From: Pontibacter sp. Tf4
GTDB taxonomy: Bacteria; Bacteroidota; Bacteroidia; Cytophagales; Hymenobacteraceae
Length of the DNA: 64,000 nt
Direction of reading: 5' to 3'
Assembly: GCF_014212495.1 (NCBI RefSeq)
Contig: NZ_JACKZC010000003.1
Span: forward strand, 347,992 to 411,991
In this document: positions 52,088 to 61,204 of the stretch, piece by piece
How positions within the stretch are numbered: the first letter of the stretch is position 1
Layout: the number at the start of each line of letters is the position of its first letter
Notes under the pieces: model-generated
What the model was told of the DNA's origin: nothing
The model's input: only the letters and a program-made list of their open reading frames with translations
The model's database searches: none
Made by a program: the position numbers and the translations under genes

Positions 52088-53098
52088 TTACGGCATATAC
52101 GACACTTCTACTCTGAACTTCTGATCAACAGCGCCAAGCTTTTGATAAGCCTTTTTAGAGATACGCACGACCACATTGCTGTTGGCACCTGTTTCAGGAA
52201 GCTTACCGATCACACGCACATACACTACATTGTTATTCATTGCGTTTTTCACCTGCATAATAGTACCAACCGGGGCCGATTTGTGCAAAGCCAGGTATTT
52301 ATTGGTATCGGCTTTCGGGTCAATCATTTCAGCCATACCTGTTTCGATCACTTTCTTTACACCCGCTTCCGTTACTGTAGTTCCAGCATCTTCTTCACGC
52401 TCACTCACAGCTGTTACCGGAGTTGTATTGGTGGCAGGCTCTGCCACGGTGGCATCTGCAGAAGCAGAAGTAGTGGCAGCAGGTTTAGCAGGTGTGGTGG
52501 TGGCTACCGGTTTGTTGGTTACTTCATCATCAGCTTCGGGTACGTAAACTGGCTTGCTGGCAGTTGGCACAGCGCCTTTGCCCACAATTAGCTCAGCACC
52601 GATCTCGATGTTGTTGTCAGGCAGTTTGTTCCAGGCTTTCAGATTATCAACAGAAATACCGTGCATGCGCGAAATGCTGTAAAGTGTCTGTCGGGCTTCT
52701 ACAACATGTATCTTCTCGCCTTTGGCATTTACAGTAAAGGTCCGGTTGCTGGCAGCAGGTACTGCAGTAGTTACCGTAGCTTTAGCAGGGGTGGCAGGCT
52801 TTGCATTGGCATTAACAGCAGCCGAAAGCGGTGCCTTGCTCGGGATAAAAACCACCTGGCCGATCTTGATACTTGCCTCAACAGATGGGTTCGACTCCAC
52901 GATCTGCGACACAGGCACACCATACTTGCGCGATAGGGCATAAAGGGTCTCTTTTGGCTCTACCTTATGCTTCACAAAAAGCTTTCCGTTGCGGCGCTCT
53001 ATTCCTACCGAGTCGCGGCGGGCCGTAAGCTCCAGGGCCGATGCCGAAAATGCAAATACAGGTGATACTAAAAGAGCAAGTAAAAATATGCGTACCAT
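52088..53098 (-). CDS. LysM-domain exported protein with RlpA-like C-terminus
   Basis: A 336-residue exported protein. Signal peptide at residues 1-20. Two LysM domains for peptidoglycan binding lie at about 45-88 (KHKVEPKETLYALSRKYGV) and 127-172 (IHVVEARQTLYSISRMHGI), with Ala/Thr/Pro-rich linkers. The C-terminal domain of about 75 residues looks like the double-psi barrel of RlpA (ALHKSAPVGTIMQVKN, then VYVRVIGKLPETGAN and VVRISKKAYQKLG). It may bind or remodel septal or denuded peptidoglycan. It is 14 bases downstream of the DUF4905-like gene on the same strand. Confidence 0.9.
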   Translation of the reverse strand: MVRIFLLALLVSPVFAFSASALELTARRDSVGIERRNGKLFVKHKVEPKETLYALSRKYGVPVSQIVESNPSVEASIKIGQVVFIPSKAPLSAAVNANAKPATPAKATVTTAVPAASNRTFTVNAKGEKIHVVEARQTLYSISRMHGISVDNLKAWNKLPDNNIEIGAELIVGKGAVPTASKPVYVPEADDEVTNKPVATTTPAKPAATTSASADATVAEPATNTTPVTAVSEREEDAGTTVTEAGVKKVIETGMAEMIDPKADTNKYLALHKSAPVGTIMQVKNAMNNNVVYVRVIGKLPETGANSNVVVRISKKAYQKLGAVDQKFRVEVSYMP

Positions 53099-53112
53099 GG
53101 CTAAAAGGTAAA

Positions 53113-53949
53113 CTATGTAAGGTTATGAACAACTAATGTGTTTCTGTCCTGAATAAAGTATAATTTTTGGTTAAAGATAATAAAAGTATCTGAACCAATT
53201 CCACTTAATCCGCGGGCAAGGTGCTTATTTAATTTTGGTTTGCCGTGCAGGTCAAAAACGCTCAGCATATTATCCGTTTTTGAGTTTGCGGCAGTGGTAT
53301 AATAACTAACAACGATGTATTCTCCTGCTTCAGCATACTCAATGCCGCCCATAGGCTCTACGTGTAACTGTTGTCTCAGAAAATCAGCCACCTCCGCAAA
53401 ATATTTTTCACCTTCCAGGTACAGCATCGGGTAAGTGCAGTGCTGGTAGCGCGCTCTGCTATAGTTTGCTACTTCTTCCGCACCGCGTACCAGCGACACA
53501 TTTTGCCTGACTATAGTTCCGGAATCTGGTTGCAATTGCACAAGTGTTTTTTGTTCGGGCTCCAGGGCCAGTACACCGGTTGCTGCAATGCCGTAAAAAG
53601 CCAGTTCGGGTTGCTCCCAGGCCAGTTTACCTGTTTCGGAACTATAGGCGAAAATGCCCTTATGCTCGCCCACCTGCCGGTTGCCGTAGCCATGCAGCAA
53701 CAGTAAACTTTCATGCGCATCTTCCAGCCCCAGCCACCAGTTTTTAGCAGCCGGCAAAGGTAGTTTGGTAAGCTCGTTCCGGCTTAGCTCCAGACTATAG
53801 AAATCGGCGAGCAGCAGGTCGCCGTCGCGCACTTCCAGGCCCAGCCGGTTTGCCGTGGTATCCAGGCGCAGGCGCCACACGGGGGCTCCAAAATCGTATG
53901 TATACAGTAGTGGAAGTATAACTCTTAACTTTTTACTATATTCAGGCAA
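53113..53949 (-). CDS. DUF4905-like beta-propeller-like protein
   Basis: A 278-residue protein that resembles the DUF4905 family of Cytophagales. It has repeated Trp/Tyr-rich strands (YDFGAPVWRLRLD, NWWLGLEDAHESLLLLHGYG, IFAYSSETGKLAWEQPEL) and an ending LYFIQDRNTLVVHNLT, with no signal peptide. The repeating strands suggest a propeller. The function is unknown. It is divergent from the NfeD gene at 53976 (26 bases apart) and is followed by the LysM gene in the same transcript. Confidence 0.7.
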   Translation of the reverse strand: MPEYSKKLRVILPLLYTYDFGAPVWRLRLDTTANRLGLEVRDGDLLLADFYSLELSRNELTKLPLPAAKNWWLGLEDAHESLLLLHGYGNRQVGEHKGIFAYSSETGKLAWEQPELAFYGIAATGVLALEPEQKTLVQLQPDSGTIVRQNVSLVRGAEEVANYSRARYQHCTYPMLYLEGEKYFAEVADFLRQQLHVEPMGGIEYAEAGEYIVVSYYTTAANSKTDNMLSVFDLHGKPKLNKHLARGLSGIGSDTFIIFNQKLYFIQDRNTLVVHNLT

Positions 53950-53975
53950 AATAGCACTTCTTCACCCGCAAAATT

Positions 53976-55322
53976 ATGAAATCTGAGGCAAACCACCGGC
54001 ACTTTATTCTATGTTACCTGCTTCCGCTGCTACTGTTGCTGCCAGCTATAGTTCAGGCACAGCAGCAGAAAGTATTGCTGATGGAAATAAAGGCAGAGAT
54101 AGACCCGCGCACCAACCGTTACACCGAGCTGGCCCTGAACCACGCTACCGAAATAAAAGCCGACCACGTTCTACTGGTACTCGATACTTTTGGCGGCGCT
54201 CTGAACGATGCGGATGAGATCAGAAAACGCATACTGGAATACCCGAAACCGGTGTATGTGTTCATCAATAAAAATGCGGCATCGGCGGGTGCTTTAATAT
54301 CCCTGGCCTCCGACAGCATTTACATGGCGCCGGGCGCAAACATCGGGGCGGCAACAGTAGTAAGTGCCAGCGGCGAAGCGGCTCCCGGCAAATACCAGAG
54401 CTATATGCGCTCTATAATGCGCTCTACAGCCGAGGCGCAGGGCCGCAACCCGCACCTGGCCGAAGCCATGGTGGAAGCCAGTGTAGACAGTACCCTCTCT
54501 GCCGGACAGGTACTGACCTTAACGACAACCGAAGCTATAAAATATGGCTTTTGCGATGGCGTGGCAACCAACGTGGAGCAGGTATTGCAGCAACTTAACC
54601 TGCAGGATGCCGAAGTGGTGAAATACGAGCTTAGCACCTCCAACAAGATCATCTCTTTCTTCCTGAACCCGGTCATCAGTGGTGTTCTGCTGTTGCTGAT
54701 CATGGGAGGGTTATACTATGAGCTGCAGTCGCCAGGCATTGGATTTCCGCTGGCGGTAGCGGTGCTGGCTGGCATTTTATACCTGACGCCTTACTACCTG
54801 AACGGCCTGGCCGAGAATTGGGAGATACTGCTTTTTATAGCGGGACTTATACTGATCGGTGTGGAAGTGCTGGTCATACCGGGCTTTGGTGTAACGGGCA
54901 TCAGTGGTATTATCCTGGTGTTTGTATCGCTGGTGCTGGTAATGGTAAACAACGAGAACTTCGACTTTACGTTTGTGCCATCCAGCGCCCTGATGCAGAG
55001 CCTGATATCGGTGTTGCTGGGCATGGTAGGCTCCGTGGTGCTGGTAGCGCTTACCTGGAACCGCTTTGCCGCCAGCCGTACCATGCAGCGCGTTATCCTG
55101 CACGATTCGTTCCAGGGCTCCGAAGGGTATCGTTCGTCTGCCGATGCCTCGCACCTGGTAGGTAAAACCGGCATTGCCCATACCCGTATGACCCCAACCG
55201 GACGCGTCATGATCGACGACACTCTTTATGACGCACAGGCCCGCGAAGGCTACATCGAAAAAGGCGAAACAGTACAAGTAATAGACCACAGCACCTTCGC
55301 CCTCCGGGTAAAAAAGGTCTGA
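53976..55322 (+). CDS. NfeD-type membrane-bound serine protease (ClpP class)
   Basis: A 448-residue protein. It has a signal peptide (LLPLLLLLPAIVQA), a ClpP-like serine protease domain (about 30-215; nucleophile Ser in NKNAASAGALISLASD, and Lys further along), about four to five transmembrane helices (about 225-355) and a C-terminal NfeD OB domain (about 380-448, LVGKTGIAHTRMTPTGRV). Such NfeD1b-type proteases act on stomatin partners and membrane protein quality control. No stomatin gene is adjacent. It starts 26 bases from the divergent DUF4905-like gene. Confidence 0.92.
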   Translation: MKSEANHRHFILCYLLPLLLLLPAIVQAQQQKVLLMEIKAEIDPRTNRYTELALNHATEIKADHVLLVLDTFGGALNDADEIRKRILEYPKPVYVFINKNAASAGALISLASDSIYMAPGANIGAATVVSASGEAAPGKYQSYMRSIMRSTAEAQGRNPHLAEAMVEASVDSTLSAGQVLTLTTTEAIKYGFCDGVATNVEQVLQQLNLQDAEVVKYELSTSNKIISFFLNPVISGVLLLLIMGGLYYELQSPGIGFPLAVAVLAGILYLTPYYLNGLAENWEILLFIAGLILIGVEVLVIPGFGVTGISGIILVFVSLVLVMVNNENFDFTFVPSSALMQSLISVLLGMVGSVVLVALTWNRFAASRTMQRVILHDSFQGSEGYRSSADASHLVGKTGIAHTRMTPTGRVMIDDTLYDAQAREGYIEKGETVQVIDHSTFALRVKKV

Positions 55323-55389
55323 TGACTCAATGACTGTATTGTTAAATGGCTGTATTGTTAAATTGTTGATCATTAACCGAGGCTACTCA

Positions 55390-55458
55390 TTATTAGACTT
55401 TCTAACTTTTTAACCTCCCAACTTTCTAACTTCTTAAACTCTCTAACTCCTAAACTTC
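55390..55458. repeat. Degenerate A/G-rich spacer repeat, copy 2 (inverted)
   Basis: ACTTTCTAACTTTTTAACCT is followed by further CTTTCTAACTTCTTAAACTC blocks and CTCCTAAACTTCC. It is the reverse complement of the repeat at 17945-17995 with few changes. It ends directly at the next start codon. Confidence 0.55.
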
Positions 55459-55459
55459 C

Positions 55460-55807
55460 ATGAAGCTTTCCTTACTTGCAGCTATAGTTTCGGCATCGGC
55501 GCTGTTGGCATCCTGCTCCCAGAAAAACATGAACTCCAAAGATCAGACAATCACAAAAGAAGCCCAGCTGGAATGGTCGGGAGAATACATGGTGGATGGC
55601 TGCGGCTTTAAACTGACCATAGACGGCAAAGACTATAAGCCTGAAGATGAAGCAACTATAGACGATTCGTTTAAAGTGGAGGAAGGTACTGTGCCCGTTA
55701 AGGTTACCTATACCGAAACCGGCGAGACAATTGACCGGCGCTGTGGACTTTCTACGCAGGATCGTTCTATGCCGGGCATCCGGATCATTTCTATTGAAAA
55801 ACTATAA
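55460..55807 (+). CDS. Small lipoprotein, unknown function
   Basis: A 115-residue lipoprotein. Signal at residues 1-19 with lipobox LLASC. The mature part is a compact beta-rich domain with CGFKLTIDGKDYKP and CGLSTQDRSMPGI, holding two cysteines that may pair. I do not recognise the family; such proteins occur in Hymenobacteraceae as hypotheticals. The start follows an unusual repeated AACTTTCT stretch and CTATAG palindromes occur inside the gene. Confidence 0.7.
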   Translation: MKLSLLAAIVSASALLASCSQKNMNSKDQTITKEAQLEWSGEYMVDGCGFKLTIDGKDYKPEDEATIDDSFKVEEGTVPVKVTYTETGETIDRRCGLSTQDRSMPGIRIISIEKL

Positions 55808-55916
55808 TAGTTTGCTTTAGCAGGACAAGCGGTCGGGTTTTAAAGGAATACTGCCCGGATTACCTATAAAAGGGAACACTTCCGTATATTTGGGCTGCAA
55901 CTATAACCTGTAAACT

Positions 55917-56651
55917 ATGGACGTACTCGGCATTATCCCGGCCCGCTTTGCTTCAACCCGATTTCCGGGAAAACCCCTCACCGATATCAACGGCAAAACC
56001 ATGATCCGGCGAGTATACGAACAGGCTTCGGCATCGGGACTGGCAGAAGTTATAGTTGCCACCGACGACGACCGTATTTACAACCACGTAACAGGTTTTG
56101 GCGGCAAGGCAATAATGACCGCCGAGCATCACCAGAGCGGCACTGACCGCTGCTTCGAAGCCTACAAGCTGCACGACAAGCCTTACGAATACATCGTCAA
56201 CATACAGGGCGACGAACCTTTTATAAAGCCGGAGCAGATAGACCTGGTAGCCAGTTGTTTTCAACGTCCGGGCACCCAGTTGGCCACGCTTGTAAAAAAG
56301 ATAAAATCAGAGGAAGAACTATTCAACGTGAACGCGCCTAAAGTAGTGCTCAGCACCTCCGGCGATGCGTTGTACTTCAGCCGCCAACCTATTCCTTATT
56401 GCCGCAACGTGCCCCAGGACATCTGGCACAAACAGCACACCTACTACAAGCACATCGGCATTTACGGGTACCGAGCCGATATTTTAGAGCAGATCACGCA
56501 ATTGCCGCCATCGGCGCTGGAACTGGCCGAATCGCTGGAGCAGTTGCGCTGGCTGGAGAACGGCTTTAAGATTACCACCGCCCTCACCGAGTTCGAAACA
56601 ATAGGTATCGACTCGCCCGAGGACCTGCAGCGGGTAATGAATAATTTATAA
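55917..56651 (+). CDS. kdsB: 3-deoxy-manno-octulosonate cytidylyltransferase
   Basis: A 244-residue CMP-Kdo synthetase, which activates Kdo for lipopolysaccharide core synthesis. The nucleotide motif is IIPARFASTRFPGKPL, followed by VIVATDDDRI, then YIVNIQGDEPF (metal-binding Asp), and near the end LEQLRWLENG with YKHIGIYGYR. The length is normal. It is monocistronic; a TATATTTG box lies at 55885-55892, 25 bases before the ATG, and is a good match to the Bacteroidota -7 element. Confidence 0.95.
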   Translation: MDVLGIIPARFASTRFPGKPLTDINGKTMIRRVYEQASASGLAEVIVATDDDRIYNHVTGFGGKAIMTAEHHQSGTDRCFEAYKLHDKPYEYIVNIQGDEPFIKPEQIDLVASCFQRPGTQLATLVKKIKSEEELFNVNAPKVVLSTSGDALYFSRQPIPYCRNVPQDIWHKQHTYYKHIGIYGYRADILEQITQLPPSALELAESLEQLRWLENGFKITTALTEFETIGIDSPEDLQRVMNNL

Positions 56652-56708
56652 TGGGTAATTATTGATGTTCAGAATTACTTAGTCATTATTATTAATTAAT
56701 CATTAGAA

Positions 56709-57134
56709 ATGCGAAACTATAGTTTGCTGCGGTTTCTGAAGCTGAATGTGTATTTCTTCCTGATGTATAGTTTGCTGACGGCTGTGTGGTATGGCATTAC
56801 CGGGAAGTTTGAAGAGAACCCCACCGGAACTATAGGTGAGGTGTTTTTTACAGCAGCTGTATTTTCACTGCTCTTCAGCCTGGCTATAGTTATTTGGTTT
56901 CGTCGTGAGGAACGCCGCATTCCGGTTAAGGGCCTGTCGGTAAAAGAGCTGGATAAGAAACTTGCCCGGATAGGTTACCAACGCGTGCAGGGCAAGTCAA
57001 AACAAACTATAAGCTACAAACCCGAACCACCTAAAGCATCAGCCCTGGCCGGTAAAATTTTTGTACAGCAGTCTGTTAACTTCTACCACCTGCACGGCCC
57101 CGCAAGGTATCTTAAACAGATCGGGAATCTATAG
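56709..57134 (+). CDS. Small integral membrane protein, unknown function
   Basis: A 141-residue protein with two transmembrane helices (about residues 12-30 and 43-65, IGEVFFTAAVFSLLFSLAIV). The soluble C-terminal 70 residues are basic and end with VNFYHLHGPARYLKQIGNL. The family is not recognised. Its start and stop both lie in or by CTATAG palindromes. It stands alone between kdsB and the SUI1 gene. Confidence 0.7.
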   Translation: MRNYSLLRFLKLNVYFFLMYSLLTAVWYGITGKFEENPTGTIGEVFFTAAVFSLLFSLAIVIWFRREERRIPVKGLSVKELDKKLARIGYQRVQGKSKQTISYKPEPPKASALAGKIFVQQSVNFYHLHGPARYLKQIGNL

Positions 57135-57270
57135 TTTCTAAAGTGGCGAATGGATCGTTGGCTTCAAACTCTGACCCAAAAGCAGGGCCAGGCAGCCTGT
57201 AAAAACCCCGAACACTGCAATAAAGCAAAATCAAGTCAGGGACTAACATTCACTCATTCAAAATTAAAAC

Positions 57271-57618
57271 TCAGCCCCCTACACGCTTTGCTTTGTAACC
57301 GGCTGCCTGCAGGGTTTGCAGCACTTTGTCCCTGAAATCGCCCTGGATAAGTATTTCGCCATCTTTGGCAGAACCACCAACACCGCATTTGTTCTTCAGC
57401 ATTTTGCCAAGTTCTTTCAGGTCCTCATCGGTGCCTACAAAGCCTTCCACCAGTGTTACCTGCTTACCTCCGCGCGCTTTTTTATCGAGCATCACTTTCA
57501 GGTTCTGTTGCTGCGGCGGCAGTGTTTCGGCTTCATTTTCCTGTTCGTACTGGTACTCAAAATCAGAGCTTGTAGAGTAAACAACTCCCTGGCGGCCTTT
57601 CTTATTTTTATCTTTCAT
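57271..57618 (-). CDS. SUI1-like translation initiation factor (YciH)
   Basis: A 115-residue protein with the eIF1/SUI1 fold: [20 protein letters not shown], then [20 protein letters not shown] and a final [15 protein letters not shown]. The N-terminus ([16 protein letters not shown]) is charged and likely disordered. In E. coli YciH helps discriminate start codons. It is an independent gene. Confidence 0.92.
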   Translation of the reverse strand: MKDKNKKGRQGVVYSTSSDFEYQYEQENEAETLPPQQQNLKVMLDKKARGGKQVTLVEGFVGTDEDLKELGKMLKNKCGVGGSAKDGEILIQGDFRDKVLQTLQAAGYKAKRVGG

Positions 57619-57673
57619 GGTTTTAATTTTGAATAACTGAATTTTGAATAACAGAATAGCTAAGCAATATTCA

Positions 57674-58558
57674 TTACGCAGGTATAAGTACCTTCAGCGA
57701 TAGCGGGTTTATTTTTACCTCAAACTGATTCTCTTTTCCTTTGAACTCGCCGTCTACATGAAACATCATAGGTACTTCAGTTTCTACGCGCACTTCGGTG
57801 GTTTTAAAATACTCTGCGCTATGTGGGTTTGCCAGCTGTCTGGTCAGCATACAGTAGCTCAGATTCAGGGCTTTCACAAAGTCCAGCTGCCGGATCAGGC
57901 ACACATCCAGTAAACCATCCTGAATATCGGCGAGGGGCGCGATGTAGGCATTGTTACCGTACTGCGCAGCGTTGGCAAAGGCCAGTACAAAACAGTCGGT
58001 TTGTAGTTCCTTCTCGTTCAGCCATACTTTTACGGGCAGGTGTTTGTAGGCCCTCACCTCTTTCAGTACCAGTTCTACATACGTTTTCAGGCCGCGGCGC
58101 TTATTTCCGGCAAAAACCGACGAGATGTACGCATCAAACCCAATACCCGCTGTGGTAAAAAAGGGCATGTCGTTTATAGTTCCGCTATCAATACGCGTTA
58201 TCTTGCCTGTACTCAGCATTTTAATAGCACTGTTGAGCTGCAGCGGAATATGCAGGTGGCGGGCCAAACCGTTGCCTGAGCCTTTGGGAAGTATGGCCAG
58301 GGCCGTATCGGTGTGTCGTAATCCGCGGGCTACTTCGTTTACAGTGCCATCTCCGCCTACAGCCACCACAATGCTATAGTTGGCAGCGGCAGCGGCGGCA
58401 GCCAGTTCTGTGGCGTGGCCGGCATAATCGGTGTACACAATATCGTGGTCCAGCTTCCCGTGGTCCAGGTAAAGTTTTATGCGTGCAGCCACATCTACCT
58501 TGCTACGGGTACCCGAAACAGGATTTATAATAAACCGGACGCGCGGACGTGTGCTCAT
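57674..58558 (-). CDS. Diacylglycerol kinase-family lipid kinase
   Basis: A 294-residue YegS/BmrU-type lipid kinase. [14 protein letters not shown] is followed by the catalytic loop [17 protein letters not shown], then [13 protein letters not shown], and C-terminal [16 protein letters not shown]. It transfers phosphate from ATP to diacylglycerol, phosphatidylglycerol or another lipid; the substrate is not predictable. It is separated by a terminator (58604-58638) from the UspA gene upstream. Confidence 0.92.
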   Translation of the reverse strand: MSTRPRVRFIINPVSGTRSKVDVAARIKLYLDHGKLDHDIVYTDYAGHATELAAAAAAANYSIVVAVGGDGTVNEVARGLRHTDTALAILPKGSGNGLARHLHIPLQLNSAIKMLSTGKITRIDSGTINDMPFFTTAGIGFDAYISSVFAGNKRRGLKTYVELVLKEVRAYKHLPVKVWLNEKELQTDCFVLAFANAAQYGNNAYIAPLADIQDGLLDVCLIRQLDFVKALNLSYCMLTRQLANPHSAEYFKTTEVRVETEVPMMFHVDGEFKGKENQFEVKINPLSLKVLIPA

Positions 58559-58603
58559 GCTGCTTGCTAAAGTATAACTACAAAAGTAACCGTTACAGCT
58601 GTA

Positions 58604-58638
58604 AACAAAAAACCCGGCTACACTTGTATAGCCGGGCT
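58604..58638 (-). terminator. Terminator of the UspA gene
   Basis: On the minus strand, GCCCGGCTA/TAGCCGGG with an 8-base loop, followed by TTTTTTG. Confidence 0.88.
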
Positions 58639-58661
58639 TAGTATGAAACAGGAATTGTATT

Positions 58662-59504
58662 TTAGATCTGGTAAGTCAGTACCGGGCGACTGGTGTGGTT
58701 TACCAGGTCTTCGGCTATACTACCGCTCAGCAGGTGCGCCAGTCCGGTGCGTCCGTGCGTTGCCATCATAATCATATCGGCGTTGATATCTTCAGCAAAA
58801 TGCAGGATGCCATCTTCTTCTATCGTATCGTTGTAAATATTGATGGTATAGTTGTGTAGACCATATTTTTCGGCCACGTGTGCCAGCTTGCTGCGCAGAT
58901 TGCTGCTCGACTCAAAAGCGCCCGGCGTGTTGATGTAAACCAGGTGCAGGCGCGCCCCGAATAGCTGCTGAAAATACTTGAACGCATCCATGGCCTTGCT
59001 TATCTCGCGTCTGAAGTTAGAAGCCAGCACAATCTCTCTGATCTCAAAGTCTGTCTGTCGCTGCTTTATAGTCAGCACCGGGCAGTTGGCAGTGCGCACT
59101 ACCTTCTCTGTGTTAGATCCGATCAGGAACTCATCCAGCCCGCTTGATCCTTTAGAGCCCATTACCACCAGGTCTACCTTATCGTCTTCAATAACACGCT
59201 TTATTTTGCTCACCACATTGTCCACATCTACTTCCTGCACTACCTCTACACCGGCGTGGTCGGTTATGGCCAGCAGTTTTGTCATACTTCCCTTTGTGGT
59301 TTCGAGCAGACGGATAACATACAGCTGTTCCATGTTGTCGTGGTAAGTAGCATCGCCGGTTGCACTAAAACTGGTCGTACCGGGCACATCCACCACGTGC
59401 AGCAGTTTTATGGCGGCTCCGGTTCGGCGGGCTATGTTAATGGCTACTTCAAAGGCGTATTGTGCCTGTTCTGAGAAATCTGTCGGTACAAGTATGCGTC
59501 TCAT
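58662..59504 (-). CDS. Tandem universal stress protein
   Basis: A protein of about 280 residues with two UspA domains, about residues 1-145 and 150-280. The first begins MRRILVPTDFSEQAQYAFEV and has the ATP-binding GSKGSSGLDEFLIGSNTEKV. The second ends ATHGRTGLAHLLSGSIAEDL, also with a G-x2-G-x9-G(S/T) form. The frame is open to 59537, but the ATG at 59504 is the normal start. It probably acts in stress or energy-limited growth. It is monocistronic, with a terminator. Confidence 0.9.
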   Translation of the reverse strand: MRRILVPTDFSEQAQYAFEVAINIARRTGAAIKLLHVVDVPGTTSFSATGDATYHDNMEQLYVIRLLETTKGSMTKLLAITDHAGVEVVQEVDVDNVVSKIKRVIEDDKVDLVVMGSKGSSGLDEFLIGSNTEKVVRTANCPVLTIKQRQTDFEIREIVLASNFRREISKAMDAFKYFQQLFGARLHLVYINTPGAFESSSNLRSKLAHVAEKYGLHNYTINIYNDTIEEDGILHFAEDINADMIMMATHGRTGLAHLLSGSIAEDLVNHTSRPVLTYQI

Positions 59505-59616
59505 GGTGTTGGGATTTATGGGGTTTTGTTTGTACAAAAGTATACCAATGCTTTTAGCAGAAGTATGATATATATCAATTTAATAATTTATTTATATCAT
59601 ACTTCTATATACGCAC

Positions 59617-59651
59617 TTAAAAAACGAAAGCCCACCAGATGGCGGGCTTCG
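59617..59651 (-). terminator. Terminator of gap
   Basis: On the minus strand, AAGCCC-g-CCA and TGG-t-GGGCTT with a 2-base loop, then CGTTTTTT. It lies 25 bases behind the gap stop. Confidence 0.82.
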
Positions 59652-59675
59652 TGTAAACTATAGTTTTGTCCGTAA

Positions 59676-60758
<1,083 letters not shown>

Positions 60759-60813
60759 CTACCCTGAAAATAAGGCGCTTACAAGTATTTACGTTTTTTT
60801 TGACCTCAAATGT

Positions 60814-60843
60814 TTTGCAAAACACTTTTGTCACCTATATTTG
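60814..60843 (+). promoter_or_regulatory. Putative promoter of tRNA-Glu
   Basis: TTTG at 60814-60817 and TATATTTG at 60836-60843, 18 bases apart; the second box is a full match to TAnnTTTG. It lies 39 bases before the tRNA. Confidence 0.6.
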
Positions 60844-60882
60844 CATCGTCGTTCAGGAAATAACCGACACATACCACATACT

Positions 60883-60954
60883 GGTCCGTTCGTCTAGGGG
60901 TTAGGACTCCAGATTTTCATTCTGGCAACAGGGGTTCGATTCCCCTACGGACTA
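60883..60954 (+). tRNA. tRNA-Glu (anticodon TTC)
   Basis: A 72-base cloverleaf. Acceptor GGTCCGT pairs with ACGGACT (first pair G-U), discriminator A. The anticodon stem CCAGA/TCTGG holds loop TTTTCAT (anticodon TTC). The T-arm is AGGGG-TTCGATT-CCCCT. It is followed on the same strand by an integrase gene, so its 3' end is the likely integration site of the element on the right. Confidence 0.92.
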
Positions 60955-60978
60955 CAAGTTATCATACCAAATTCAGCG

Positions 60979-61012
60979 AAAAGCCTGCAAATTCAATATT
61001 TGCAGGCTTTTT
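60979..61012 (+). terminator. Terminator of tRNA-Glu
   Basis: Perfect stem with arms AAAAGCCTGCAAAT and ATTTGCAGGCTTTT, 5-base loop, then T. It lies 25 bases after the tRNA. Confidence 0.88.
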
Positions 61013-61204
61013 GCATTTTGGCACTACCGAATTATTCGGCTTTTCCTGAGAAAAAGGAGCGTGATTCGGTGCGTCATTTTAAGCTACCTTCTTAACTCAC
61101 CGAATCTATCATAACTCTCTGTCGCACAAGCTGTACAGACGCTGTACATCTTGCTTTCGGCTGGCTGCAAGGCTAATTTCATTAACCTTTAAAGCTACAA
61201 AGTC

